Shown here: positions 44,611-54,500 of the stretch, piece by piece
How positions within the stretch are numbered: the first letter of the stretch is position 1
Layout of the letters: every line of letters starts with the position of its first letter
Assembly (NCBI RefSeq): GCF_014197855.1
Contig: NZ_JACIGJ010000005.1
Span: 124,001 to 188,000 of the forward strand
Length of the DNA: 64,000 nucleotides
Origin: Roseospira marina
GTDB lineage: Bacteria > Pseudomonadota > Alphaproteobacteria > Rhodospirillales > Rhodospirillaceae
Direction: 5' to 3'
Made by a program: the position numbers and the translations under genes
The notes under the pieces: generated by a model
The model's database searches: none
What the model was told of the DNA's origin: nothing
What the model saw: only the letters and a program-made list of their open reading frames with translations

Positions 44611-45384
44611 TCAGATCAGGGCCACCACCAAAAGCCGGCCGCCGGAGACCAGCAGGCCCGCCATGACGAGGCGCCGGAACACCCGGTCGTCGACCCTCTG
44701 CCGCACCCAGCGCCCGACGGGATAACCCGCCAGCAGCACCGGCGCCAGCGGCAGCGAGGCCAGGAACAGCGGCAGGGTCAGCACGGCGGTGGCGCCGAAC
44801 GCCACCAGCGTCAGCACGTTTGTCAGCGACCACAGCGTGCCGATGGCGGCGACGTAGGTCGCGCGGTCCAGCCGCAGGGCCGTCATGTACATCACGACCG
44901 GGGGGCCGAAGATCGTGGTGGTCCCGGCCAGCAGGCCGGTGACGGCACCCACCAGCGCCCCGGCGACCTTTTCCTGACGGGGCCGCAGGTGCAGGCGCGG
45001 CAGGCGCTCCCCGAACAGCGAGAACGTGATGACCACCACCCCCAGGACCAGCAGGATGGCCCGGGTGGGGACCGTGGCCAGGATTGCCGCGCCGATGCCC
45101 AGGCATATGGCCTTGGCGGTCATCAGGGGCCAGAACCGGGCCAGGATCTCGCGCACCCGGCCGCCCTCGCGCATCATCAGCAGATTGCCGGCGAAGGCGG
45201 GGACGACCACCAGCGCAATGGCGTCCTTGACCGGCAGTGCCAGCGTCAGCAGCGAAATCACGACGATGGGAACGCCGAAGCCAATGGCGCCCTTGATGAG
45301 GCCGGCCAGCAGGAAGGCCGCGACCACGAGGCTCCATTGCGCCAGCGTGTAGTCGGGGAGGGGGAGGAGGTCGAGCGGGCTCAT
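44611..45384 (-). CDS. TauE/SafE family (DUF81) permease
   Basis: The 257-residue membrane protein has about eight hydrophobic segments. The duplicated TauE/SafE motif appears as AGLIKGAIGFGVPIV in the first half and VGAVTGLLAGTTTIFGPPVVMYM in the second. Characterised relatives export sulfite, sulfoacetate or related anions. It overlaps the MFS gene by 4 bases (ATGA), so the two are coupled, and it abuts glgP tail to tail with no spacer. Substrate unknown. Confidence 0.87.
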   Translation of the reverse strand: MSPLDLLPLPDYTLAQWSLVVAAFLLAGLIKGAIGFGVPIVVISLLTLALPVKDAIALVVVPAFAGNLLMMREGGRVREILARFWPLMTAKAICLGIGAAILATVPTRAILLVLGVVVITFSLFGERLPRLHLRPRQEKVAGALVGAVTGLLAGTTTIFGPPVVMYMTALRLDRATYVAAIGTLWSLTNVLTLVAFGATAVLTLPLFLASLPLAPVLLAGYPVGRWVRQRVDDRVFRRLVMAGLLVSGGRLLVVALI

Positions 45385-46613
45385 GCCGCGGTCGCCCGCT
45401 CATGGTGGCGCGCGCGCCCGATCAGGACGGTTCCGGCCAGGGCGAACAGGCCGATGGCGGGGAAGGTCGCGGCGTACCCGCCCAGGACGGGCACCAGCGC
45501 GGAGAACAGGGCCGGGCCGACGGCGACACCGCCGAACGTGAAGAACAGGGCGCCCCCGGTCGCCAATCCTACCTGGCCTGGCGGACACAGACGGGCGACC
45601 TCGGCCAGGAACACGCCGTTCCAGCCGATCGCGGAGATGCCGAAGGCCGTCAGCAGGGCGGCAATGCTCCAGGTCGGCCACGCCGGCGTCATGAATCCGG
45701 TCGCCACGGCGCAGACCAGCGAGATAAGGCCGATGATCGCCAGGGTCAGCAGGCCGCCACCGAGCCGGTCCGCCAGCCAGCCCCAGAACACGCGTCCCAG
45801 CGCTCCGGCGATCTGGGCCATTGAGGCGACCGCCCCCGCCAGCACCAATGACCGGTCGAGCCCTTCCACCAGGAGGGTGACCATGAAGGTGGTCAGGCAG
45901 AGTTGCACGGCGGCGAAGCAGAAGGTCATGAGGGCCACGGCGCGCAAGCCGTCATGACGCCAGATCAGCGCCAGTCCGGACAGAGGGCTCGCGCCGGACC
46001 GGGCTCCCGGCCGCCGGTCGTCGTCCCAGGCTGGCCGCGCCGTCTGGAGCAGCGCGGTCATGGTCAGCGCCAGCGCCGCCGAAACCGCAAGCCCGGCCTG
46101 CCATCCAAAGGTAAGGCCGACCGCCGGCAGCATCAGGCCGGCCAGCACGCCGCCCAGCGGAACCCCGGTCTGCTTGAGCGAAAAGATCAGGTTGCGCCGT
46201 CGGGCCGGCGTGAACCGGAACAGAATGTGCGATGAGGCCGGGTTGGTCATGCCGTAGCCGGTGCCGATCAACGCCGAGGCGGGCACCAAAGCCCATAGCG
46301 AGCCGGTCGCCCCCAGGGCGCAGCCGAGTCCCCCCAGCACCAGGGCGATCTGGCTGGTGCGGCCGGCGCCGTGGCGGGTGACCATGCCCCCGGCGAGCAC
46401 CGCGGAGAACGCACCACAGAAATAGACGAGGCTCATCTGATACCCCACCGTCTCCGGCGGCACGCCCAGGGCGCCCGTGATCTCGGGGCCGAGGGTCGCC
46501 ACAGTCAGGGTGTTCAGGGTCACCAGCGCCTGGATCAGGGTGGTGGCGCCGACGACGATGAACAGGCTGCGCGCCGCCTCGGGAGCGGCGGGCATCGGAC
46601 AGGACTCAGGCAC
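45381..46613 (-). CDS. Major facilitator superfamily transporter
   Basis: The 410-residue protein has twelve hydrophobic segments. The MFS loop 2-3 motif is degenerate (VTRHGAGRTSQIALV), while WADRLGGG in the second half is typical of the repeated motif. GYGMTNPASSHILFRF resembles the NarK/OFA-type anion or sugar-acid porters, but I cannot assign a substrate. GTG at 46613 is the farthest start, and ATG at 46595 is an alternative with no better ribosome site. It is coupled to the TauE-like permease. Confidence 0.87.
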   Translation of the reverse strand: MPESCPMPAAPEAARSLFIVVGATTLIQALVTLNTLTVATLGPEITGALGVPPETVGYQMSLVYFCGAFSAVLAGGMVTRHGAGRTSQIALVLGGLGCALGATGSLWALVPASALIGTGYGMTNPASSHILFRFTPARRRNLIFSLKQTGVPLGGVLAGLMLPAVGLTFGWQAGLAVSAALALTMTALLQTARPAWDDDRRPGARSGASPLSGLALIWRHDGLRAVALMTFCFAAVQLCLTTFMVTLLVEGLDRSLVLAGAVASMAQIAGALGRVFWGWLADRLGGGLLTLAIIGLISLVCAVATGFMTPAWPTWSIAALLTAFGISAIGWNGVFLAEVARLCPPGQVGLATGGALFFTFGGVAVGPALFSALVPVLGGYAATFPAIGLFALAGTVLIGRARHHERATAA

Positions 46614-46933
46614 GGGAACTCATCCAACTAGGGGCGAGGATCATGTGTCATAAAACAGATGGGTTCGTCTGGCGACGGGGCCAATCCGTCCGCCGCCCCT
46701 CCGCCGTTCATTGTCGTTCCCGGCCGCCGTCCTCTCCCAGCGGCCTTTCGAGGGGACACTGCGGGCCGGCGTCAACCTAGCCCTTTGGCCCGTCGGAATC
46801 CGTTTCTCCGGTTGCACGACTGTGGTATGGTGCCCTAGTCAATGTGTCGTGGCGGAAGGTCACGCAGTGTTGGGGTGCGAACCGCCACGAAGCGGGCGCC
46901 CGGCCAGCAGGGAACCAGCAGGGAAGAAGACCC
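46614..46933. other. Intergenic region upstream of flagellin-like gene
   Basis: The 320 bases between divergent genes contain no gene. There is an AT-rich patch at 46640-46660 near the MFS start and an 11-bp tandem duplication before the flagellin-like gene. No sigma-28 or sigma-54 promoter matched well by eye. Confidence 0.4.
46904..46925 (+). repeat. 11-bp tandem duplication at the ribosome-binding region
   Basis: CCAGCAGGGAA occurs twice back to back (46904-46914 and 46915-46925), ending 8 bases before the ATG at 46934. Each copy holds a possible Shine-Dalgarno core (AGGGAA), and the downstream copy is well spaced. Confidence 0.6.
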
Positions 46934-48034
46934 ATGGTGAATGCGCTGACGGCGAATGTGTCATCGCTTCTGTCGACGAGCAATTCGTCGCTGATGATGA
47001 CCCGTATTGCAGAACGCTTGTATGCCGACATGCGTCAGCGGACGGATGCGATCGACGAGTCGTATCAGGCCCGGATCGATAGTGTATCCGCGCGCAGCGG
47101 CACGGTCTCCGGGCGCTTGCGCGACGCGGAAAAGGTCGTGAAGGCGACGGAAAACGCCAAGGAGCAGGTCACCGACATCAAGGGTTTCCTGCGCGACATG
47201 AAGCGGATCGTCGCCAAGGCCGAAAACAATCCGGCTGCGTCGGAACTGTACTCCAAGCAATTCAACGAGAAGATTCAAGAGATCAATCAGACGGCCAACC
47301 GGTACTCCGGCGATTACAACCTGATTGGCCGTCCGAACGGGGCGACTCTGCTGCCCGAGAAAAAGAGCATTCAGGTCTCGGACAACGGCACCAACTTGAC
47401 GGTTCAGGCGCTGTACGCCGGCACGTCGTTCAACATCGTCGGGACCGGCGCTGACGAGGGGTTCTACTACAAGAACAACCCGACCGCGAACGTGATGTAC
47501 AAGGTCGAGAGCTTGAGCGAGGACGACAAGCGTCTGTCGGTTGTGGGGCACGACGGCGGGCGTATCTCCGGTGTCACCGTGGGCAGCGATGACACGATCA
47601 CCTTCAAGGTGGATGACGGTCCGAGCGGGTCCGGCGGTACGACGTTCACGGGCACCTTGCAAAAGGGCGGTCTCGAACTGATGCCGGCGTGGTACTACGA
47701 GGAGCTGTCCACGACCGACGGTATCGCGGCGGCGAAAGAGGCGATCCGGGATGCCGAGGCGAATCTGCGCAAGGTCGAGTTCTCGGTAACAACCGTGAAA
47801 GCGCGCGCTCAGCCCAAGCTCCGCTCGTTGCAAACGGAAAAACAGAACCTGTCCGACGAGATTTCCGCCCTGGCCCGGGATCAGTTCACGAAGATCGCCG
47901 AGATTGAGGATGCCACCCGCGCTCAGTACAATGCGGTCGAATCCAGCCTGAACAACCAGTCAAAGGCCCTGAGCGGGTATCAGTCGATCCTGCGTGGTGC
48001 CGCGTCCGGGACGTTCCTGAACACAATGAGCTGA
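46934..48034 (+). CDS. Unrecognised flagellin-like coiled-coil protein
   Basis: The 366-residue protein is acidic to neutral and has no signal peptide, membrane segment or cysteine. The layout is long N-terminal helix (about 1-135), a beta-rich Gly/Asp/Thr middle (about 140-265) and long C-terminal helix (about 275-366). This is the two-ended coiled-coil plan of flagellins and hook-associated proteins. The segment VTDIKGFLRDMKRIV...KIQEINQTANRYSGDYNLIG resembles the flagellin D1 region, and the end (SSLNNQSKALSGYQSIL) resembles D0. Canonical flagellin motifs such as SSGLRI are missing. Secretion by the flagellar export apparatus is a guess. ATG at 46934 follows AGGGAAGAAG. Confidence 0.6.
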   Translation: MVNALTANVSSLLSTSNSSLMMTRIAERLYADMRQRTDAIDESYQARIDSVSARSGTVSGRLRDAEKVVKATENAKEQVTDIKGFLRDMKRIVAKAENNPAASELYSKQFNEKIQEINQTANRYSGDYNLIGRPNGATLLPEKKSIQVSDNGTNLTVQALYAGTSFNIVGTGADEGFYYKNNPTANVMYKVESLSEDDKRLSVVGHDGGRISGVTVGSDDTITFKVDDGPSGSGGTTFTGTLQKGGLELMPAWYYEELSTTDGIAAAKEAIRDAEANLRKVEFSVTTVKARAQPKLRSLQTEKQNLSDEISALARDQFTKIAEIEDATRAQYNAVESSLNNQSKALSGYQSILRGAASGTFLNTMS

Positions 48035-48075
48035 CCCGCGCCGCGCGCGCGCGGATTCTCCGGCACCTGAAGGAC

Positions 48076-48099
48076 GGGCCTGGTCGCGAGACCGGGCCC
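48076..48099 (+). terminator. Strong hairpin after flagellin-like gene
   Basis: GGGCCTGGTC (48076-48085) pairs with GACCGGGCCC (48090-48099), with one G-T pair, around a GCGA tetraloop. It lies 41 bases past the stop. No T-run, but the structure and position suit a transcript end. Confidence 0.5.
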
Positions 48100-48430
48100 G
48101 GTCTGATTCGGGCCTATAGAGGTCGGCGTTCCAGTGCGGCGGGGCGGTCTTCGTCCATGGGTGCGGGGGCGCCGCGTCCCTCGGCGGCACTCCCGACCGG
48201 AGCATCCCCCGCGCTCAGACGTGCGGTGACCTATCGGGGCGGTGGGGCGTCCATCACCCGGGTGTCGCACGCCGAAGGATCGGCAATACCGACGGCGGAA
48301 GGCGTCTGAGGGGGACCCCGTCGAGCGGTTCGAACGATGCCAGGCGCTCATGGCCACCGCAGAATTCGATGCGCACGTGCGGGCGCGCGGGGCGATTGAA
48401 TCCAACGTTCGGACGTAGTTGTGACCGAAA

Positions 48431-48449
48431 GGTAACGCGGGATGTTACC
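48431..48449. promoter_or_regulatory. GGTAAC-N7-GTTACC operator-like dyad
   Basis: The 6-bp arms are perfect inverted repeats 7 bases apart, the geometry of a dimeric regulator site. It lies 210 bases before the small hypothetical gene at 48659. Confidence 0.35.
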
Positions 48450-48658
48450 ATGGTGCCTCTTGTGGGCTTGCCGCGGGCGGTGATACCGTCTTGCCCAACC
48501 ATTGAATGACAAAAAATCCTGACAGGGGAATGGGTTCGGGGCGGCCGGGGGGCGTGCCTGCGGACAGAGCCGATGTCCGGCTCCTGCCGCGCGGATGCGC
48601 TGGTCCTTGCGTGTTACGCCCCGGCCTCGATCTGGATCGAACCGCTACGAGGTCACTC

Positions 48659-49054
48659 TTGCATTCCACATCCATCAAGCCCGGGGACCGGTTCCGAAAG
48701 GCCGACTCCGTGTCATCCACGGTATGGGTCGTGACGCGCGTGATCCGCGCGCCCGGTGTCCCGACGCATTTCATGTTGGAGGATACGGACGGTCGGAACG
48801 ATGTGCGCACCATCTCCGAACCGACGCTCGTGGACCCCAACTACTACAGCCCGGTGCCACCGGACCCGGATGCGACGGCGGGTGGGGCCGGCGGGGAAGG
48901 GGTGCGACCGTCGCGCGGGGCCTCGGCGAAGGATCGCAACGAGCGCGCCGCGGTGTCCGAGTCTGGTGAGGTGAACACACGGTCCATACCTCAATGGCTC
49001 GACCATCTCGACGTGCCCTGGATTCGCATGCCGCGGCCGTCCCGCGCCCGCTGA
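48659..49054 (+). CDS. Small hypothetical protein with KPGDRF...VWVV domain
   Basis: The product is 131 residues from a TTG at 48659. The first 65 residues (SIKPGDRFRKAD...VWVVTRVIRAPGVPTHFML...ISEPTLVDPNYY) look like a small conserved beta-rich domain I have seen in alphaproteobacterial hypotheticals; the rest is Gly/Asp-rich, probably disordered. The start is uncertain: GAGG lies six bases before TTG, while the ATG at 48506 adds 51 residues of background-like sequence. No function is known. It carries no Cys or signal peptide. Confidence 0.5.
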   Translation: MHSTSIKPGDRFRKADSVSSTVWVVTRVIRAPGVPTHFMLEDTDGRNDVRTISEPTLVDPNYYSPVPPDPDATAGGAGGEGVRPSRGASAKDRNERAAVSESGEVNTRSIPQWLDHLDVPWIRMPRPSRAR

Positions 49055-49237
49055 GCCGAGCCGCGTGCTACCCCGGCGCCGCCCGTTCCGCGCGGACGTC
49101 CCAGGGTGTGCCCTGCCCGAACGGTTCGGAGAGACGCGGGGGCATTGGACCCGAGCGGCCCCTGCGCTATTCTGGCATACGGTGTAGGCTGGTCCTCCAG
49201 CGCATCCCCAGCCTTCTGGCCCGTCAGGCGGACGTGA

Positions 49238-50776
49238 ATGATACCCGACGCGCAACGCGACATTTTTGCCTTCCTGGCGCGACCCGAGTCGCATGGGGCC
49301 CACGTTGAGCGTGTCGATCAGATTCATACGCATATCTCGGCCGTCTTTTTGGCCGGGGAACGGGCGCTGAAGCTCAAGCGTGCGGTCCGGTTGCCGTTCG
49401 TGGACTTCACGCAGCTGGAGGATCGGCAACGCGCCTGCACGGCGGAGGTGGCGCTGAACCGGCGCGGGGCGCGCGACCTGTATCTGGGTGTGGCACCGAT
49501 CACGCGGGACGACGCTGGCCAGCTTGCCATCGACGGCGACGGCGCGGCGGTGGACTGGGTCGTGCTCATGCGTCGTTTCGACGAGCAGGACCTGTTCAGC
49601 CGGCTCCTGGTGCGCGGGGAACTGACCCGGGACCGTGCGACGGCACTGGCGCGCGTGGTGGTCGCCTATCATGCCGAGGCCGAGGTAGTGCCCTGCGAGG
49701 ACAACGCCGCCCGGATGGTCGCTGTGGCCCGGGGCAACCGCGACAGTATGCTGGCATCGGCCCCGGCGGTGCTGGACCCCGCGACGGTGGAAACGCTGAC
49801 GGCGCGCACCGTGGCGGCGTTGAACGCGCGGGCGCCGTTGCTTATCCGGCGCGGGCAGCAGGGGCGGGTGCGGCGCTGCCACGGCGACCTTCACCTGCGC
49901 AATATCTGCCTGTGGAACGATGCGCCGACGCTGTTCGACTGCATCGAGTTCAACGACACCTTCGCCGTTATCGACACGTTGTATGACCTCGCGTTCCTGC
50001 TGATGGACCTGGACCAGCGCGGGTTTCGGCGCTTGGCCTCCATCGTCATGAATCACGCGATGGAGCATGATCCGGATATCGAGGGGCTGGCGGCGCTGCC
50101 GGTGTTCCTCGCGATGCGCGCCACCATCCGTGCCCACATCAATGCGACCCTGGCGACCACCAGCGGCGATCCGGCCCACGCGCAGGAGCTTGCCCGCCGT
50201 GCCACCGCGTACCTGGATCGCGCGCTCGGTTATCTGGCGCCGCCGCCGCCGTGCCTGATCGCGGTGGGGGGGCTGTCGGGCAGCGGAAAGTCCCGGCTGG
50301 CGCGCGAATTGGCGCCGCATGTCGGCGCGGCTCCGGGGGCTTTGGTCAGCCGCACGGACGTGCTGCGCAAGCGCCTGATGGGCAGCGGCCCCTATGATCA
50401 TTTGGGTCCCGACGGTTACACCGAGGATGTGACCCGGGCGACCTATGCCGCCTTGGGGAACGAGGCCCGGGCCGTTCTGGCACAGGGCCACGCTGTGATC
50501 GCCGACGGGGTGTTCGCGACGCCGGAGGAGCGCGTGGGCATCGAGGCCGTGGCCCGGGAAGCCGGTGTGCCGTTCTACGGACTGTGGCTGGAGGCCCCGG
50601 ACGACGTCGCCATGAAGCGCATCGGCAGCCGGCGCCATAACGCTTCCGACGCTACGCCGGATGTGCTGGCGTTCCAGCGCACCCTGGACCTCGGACCGAT
50701 GACCTGGGAGCGGATCGACAGTTCCGGCCCCCGGCGCGCGACCTTGGCCCTCGCCCGCGCGTTCCTGGAGATGTAG
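49238..50776 (+). CDS. Fused aminoglycoside-phosphotransferase-like / P-loop ATPase protein
   Basis: The 512-residue two-domain protein has an APH-like kinase domain (residues about 1-320) with the catalytic loop CHGDLHLRNICLW and the metal motif FDCIEFND. A gluconokinase/zeta-toxin-like P-loop domain (about 335-512) follows, with Walker A GGLSGSGKS. This is the COG2187-COG0645 fusion found in many Proteobacteria; its substrate is unknown and antibiotic resistance is not implied. ATG at 49238. It is followed tail to tail by the GST gene, 27 bases away. Confidence 0.9.
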   Translation: MIPDAQRDIFAFLARPESHGAHVERVDQIHTHISAVFLAGERALKLKRAVRLPFVDFTQLEDRQRACTAEVALNRRGARDLYLGVAPITRDDAGQLAIDGDGAAVDWVVLMRRFDEQDLFSRLLVRGELTRDRATALARVVVAYHAEAEVVPCEDNAARMVAVARGNRDSMLASAPAVLDPATVETLTARTVAALNARAPLLIRRGQQGRVRRCHGDLHLRNICLWNDAPTLFDCIEFNDTFAVIDTLYDLAFLLMDLDQRGFRRLASIVMNHAMEHDPDIEGLAALPVFLAMRATIRAHINATLATTSGDPAHAQELARRATAYLDRALGYLAPPPPCLIAVGGLSGSGKSRLARELAPHVGAAPGALVSRTDVLRKRLMGSGPYDHLGPDGYTEDVTRATYAALGNEARAVLAQGHAVIADGVFATPEERVGIEAVAREAGVPFYGLWLEAPDDVAMKRIGSRRHNASDATPDVLAFQRTLDLGPMTWERIDSSGPRRATLALARAFLEM

Positions 50777-50803
50777 GACCGCGCGGGTCGCCGGCCGTTG
50801 GTT

Positions 50804-51496
50804 TTACCGCGCCGTCTGGCCGAACAGGATTTTGCGGGCCTCGTCGCTGGTGTTGCTGTGCTCCGCGCGCCACGCCTCGCCGATCCGGCGGCCCTTCTCG
50901 ACCGTGGGGCGGGCGGCGATAGTGTCGAACCAGCGCTTCAGGTTCGGAAAGGCCTCCTGGTCCTGGCCCTGCTTCTCGTAGGACACCACCCAGGGCCACG
51001 CTGCCATATCGGCGATCGAGTAGGACTCGCCCGCCAGGAACGGCACCGTGCCGAGCCGCGTGTTCATCACGCCGTACAGCCGGCCGACTTCCTTGGTGTA
51101 GCGGTCCACGGCATAGGGGATCGTTTCCGGCGCGTACTGCCGGAAGTGATGCGCCTGCCCGGCCATCGGCCCCAGGCCGCCCATCTGCCAGAACAGCCAT
51201 TCGCTGACCGCGATCTTCTCGCGCGGGGTGTTGCCGCCGAACTGGCCGTGCTTGTCCGCCAGATAGGTCAGGATGGCGCCGGATTCGAACACGCTGATCG
51301 GGTCGCCGCCGTCGTCTGGTTCATGGTCCACGATGGCCGGCATGCGGTTGTTGGGGGAGATCGCCAGGAACTCCGGCGAGAACTGGTCTCCCTTGGTGAT
51401 GTTGATCGGGTGCACCGTGTAAGGCACGCCGAGTTCCTCCAGCAGAATGGAGATCTTCAGCCCGTTGGGCGTGGGCCAGAAGTACAGGTCGATCAT
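50804..51496 (-). CDS. Glutathione S-transferase, YfcG/YghU-like
   Basis: The 230-residue protein has an N-terminal thioredoxin-like domain with TPNGLKISILLEELG, the disulfide-bond reductase type of Nu-class GST that uses Thr/Asn contacts instead of a catalytic Tyr. NNRMPAIVD and ESGAILTYLA form the glutathione-binding site. The C-terminal helical domain includes GESYSIADMAAWPWV. ATG at 51496 begins right at the first strand. It is last in a long co-directional run, 87 bases after the YhaN-like gene. Confidence 0.92.
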   Translation of the reverse strand: MIDLYFWPTPNGLKISILLEELGVPYTVHPINITKGDQFSPEFLAISPNNRMPAIVDHEPDDGGDPISVFESGAILTYLADKHGQFGGNTPREKIAVSEWLFWQMGGLGPMAGQAHHFRQYAPETIPYAVDRYTKEVGRLYGVMNTRLGTVPFLAGESYSIADMAAWPWVVSYEKQGQDQEAFPNLKRWFDTIAARPTVEKGRRIGEAWRAEHSNTSDEARKILFGQTAR

Positions 51497-51583
51497 AAGA
51501 GGCCTCCGTCGGGGGCGGATATTTCGGACCGATCGGTCCCGTTCCCTGCGATATGGGGCACGCCCGAAGCCCGGCAAGGGACG

Positions 51584-54500
51584 TCAGGTCTCCGACCGTG
51601 CCGCCGCGTCCAGGTTGTGGATCTGCGCGGACGGGCAGACGGCCTGCGCGATCCGACAGAGATGGCGATGATGGGTGAGGTAGACCACCTGTCCGACCTC
51701 CGCCATGCCGGCGAACAGGCGAAAGGCTTCTTCGGCGCGGAAGTCGTCGAACGTTTCCATGATGTCGTCGGCGATGAACGGCACCGGCGCCGCCTGTGCC
51801 GCGAACTCGTGGTAACCGGCGACGCGCAGGGCGAGATAGAGCTGGAACCGCGTGCCCTTCGACAGCCCGGACACGGGCTTGGAGCCGCCACCGGCGTCCA
51901 GCGCGATCAGTTCCTCGTCGCTGCCGCGCGGTTGTGCGGTGAGGCTGGTGTAGGCGCCCCGGCTGATGGTGGTGAACGCCTCCGCCGCGCGAGCCAGCAT
52001 CGCGGAGCGGTGCCGCTCCCGGTACAGCGACAGCGCCCGTTTCGCCGCCGCGATGCCCAGGCGTAGGCGAAGGTGCTGCCGGGCCTTGTCCTCGATCGTC
52101 AGCAGCACCGTGCGGCGCCGCTCCTCCAGCCGGGCCACGGCGTCGTCGCCTTGCACGGCGGCCAGATCGTCCTCCGCCCGGGTGCGCGCGGCGAACAGCT
52201 CCAGCCGGCGGGTTTCCAGGTCGGTCAGGCGGCCGTCGAGATCGGCGGCCTCGGTCGCCAGGGCCTGCGGGTCTACATCGGCCAGGTGAGCGTCTGCCTC
52301 CGCCGGGTCGGTGACGCGCAACGCCGTGTGCAGGGCGTCTTCGGTGTCACGCAGGCGGGCGCGCACGCTGTCGCGCTGGGCGACATGACGCAAGGCGGTG
52401 GCGACGTCGGTCAAAGTCTCCACATCGAACAGGCCGGTCATGGCGTCGGTTTGGCGGGTCACCTCCGCCAGCGGGCCGTCGAGCGCGGCGCGGTCGGCTT
52501 GGGCCGTCTCCAGGCTCCCGGTCCGGTCGGCCCGCCTCTCGACCGCCCGCCGCGCCGCCGCCAGCCTGTGGCGCAGCCCATCGGCGGTTTCCAGAGGGCG
52601 CTCCGGTGCCGTGGTGTGGCCCAGGTCGGCGAGAATCGCCGTCAGCGCCTCGGTGTAGGCGGCCTGATCCTGCTCCATGGCCTGGATGCGTCCGTCGAGC
52701 GCGTCGCGCGTCTCCAGCAGGGTCGCCAGGGCGCCCCGATCGTCCAGAACCGGCCCCAAGGCGTCCGGGGGGGCGTCCGGGGGGGCGTCCGGGGGGGCGT
52801 CCGGGGGGGCGTCCGGTGTGGTCCGCGTGGGATCCGCCTTCAGCCCTCCGCCGGTCAGGGCCTCGGTCCAGGCGGTGCGCCACTCCGTTTCCATGGCGCG
52901 CGCCCGGTTGAGCGCCCGGGTCCGCTCCGCCACGTCCTGTTCCGCTGCGCGCAGGGCCTTTTGCGCGGCGTCCAGCCGGGTGGTGCGCTCGGTGTGCCGG
53001 GCCAGCGCGCCCTCGGCCGTGTCGAGCAGGGCCGCCAGCGACGCCTCCGCCGGGAGGACGACACCCACGGCGGTCAGGGCGTCGGTGAGCCGGTCGTGGG
53101 CGCGGGTGGCGGCGTCTCTCAGGGCGTCGAGGCGCGCGTCGGTTTCGGCCAGCGCCGCGCGGACCTGAAGCGCGCTGTCGCGCCGGGCCAACCACGCCTG
53201 AAGGGTCGGCAGCGCCCCGTCCGGGGGCAGGCCCAGGGCGGTTTGCGCGGCCTTGATCTCTTTCGTGGGCGTATCGTGGGCCGCCTGATCCTGGTCGCGG
53301 CGGTTGCGGGCCTGGACCAACGTGACCTCGGTCGTCTCCAGGGTGATGGCGGACTCGCGCAATCGCGCCACGTCCGTCGCCTGAAGCAACCGCGACGCCC
53401 CGGCGGCGTCGTCGGCGCGCAACGCGGCCTCGAACGCATCGGCGGTCGCGGGGGTCAGCGCGGCCCGGTGCGCGGTCCAGGCGGCGTCGCGCGCGGCGCG
53501 GCGCTCGGCCGCCGTCTGGTCGTCCACCACGCCGGTCGCGGTGCGGACCGCCTCCATCTCTCGGACCAAGCGGGCGCGGTCGTCCTCCAGCTGGGCGAGG
53601 GTGCGGGCGTGGTCTTTCAGGGCCGCGTCGGCCTCCGTCAAAGCGGCGCGCCATGTGTCGATCTGTTCGGCCGGCGGCACCGGCTGGCGGGCGAGGGCCT
53701 CGGCGTCGCCCGTCCAGGGCGCCAGCGCGGCCAGGGCGTCGGTGAGCGCCTGAGCCTGCCGCGCCCGCTCCGGCTCCGCCGCATGCAGCCGGGGCGTTGC
53801 GTCGTCGGCACGCACGGCCACGGTGGCGGCCTTCAGGGCGCCCCAGGCCGGTGTGTTCGGGTCCGCGTCCGTCGCGTTATGAGTCCGGAGAAGGTTCAGG
53901 TCGGCCTGGGCGTCGCCGAGCCGGCCGGTGGCCTTCTCGTGCTCCACGCGGGCGGACTCAAGCGTCCCCGCGATGCCGGAATGGCGGGCGATCAGCGCGC
54001 GGAGGGTACCGACCGTGGCGGCCGGCACCACCAGCGCACGCGGATCCGTGTCTGCCGCATGACCCAGCCGGTGCAGCACGCTGGCGATCTGGCTGTCGAG
54101 GTCGCGCCGCTCCAACCGGCGGCGGGGCAGGTCGTCGGCGGCCGTGGTATACCGACCCTCCAGCCCATGCAGACGGTCCAGGCGGTCCGCGACCGCGAGC
54201 ACGGCCTCATCGACCGTGATCTCCACCAACTCCTCCTCCAGCGTCGTGATCCGCCGGTCGAGGTCGTCGCGGGTCGTGCTGAGGCGGGCCTGACGCTCCA
54301 TCAGCGGGCCGATGGCGTCGTGCCAGGACGGCGGCGGATCGGGCAGATCCCCGAACGTGGCGATCTCCGCCTGCAGCCGCGTCCGGGTGGCGGCGTGCTC
54401 CAGCGCCTGTTGGGTCCGGGCGACGGTGTCGGCGCGGGCGCGGGCAGCAGCCACGGTCTCCGCCGCCGCATCGTAGGCGGCGCCGGCCTGATCGCGGGCT

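Larger units (their letters stand above)
48035..48658. other. Gene-free stretch with a GGTAAC dyad
   Basis: The 624 bases contain no recognisable gene. They include the hairpin above and the perfect dyad GGTAAC-N7-GTTACC at 48431-48449. Minus-strand frames here are Arg/Pro-rich shadows. Confidence 0.45.

Noticed and set aside
49238-50776. Antibiotic-resistance kinase
   Set aside because: The APH-like domain is fused to a P-loop domain in a widespread housekeeping-type family; no evidence for resistance.
52761-52816. Tandem repeat as a CRISPR array
   Set aside because: Unit is 12 bases without spacers and lies in frame inside a coding gene.
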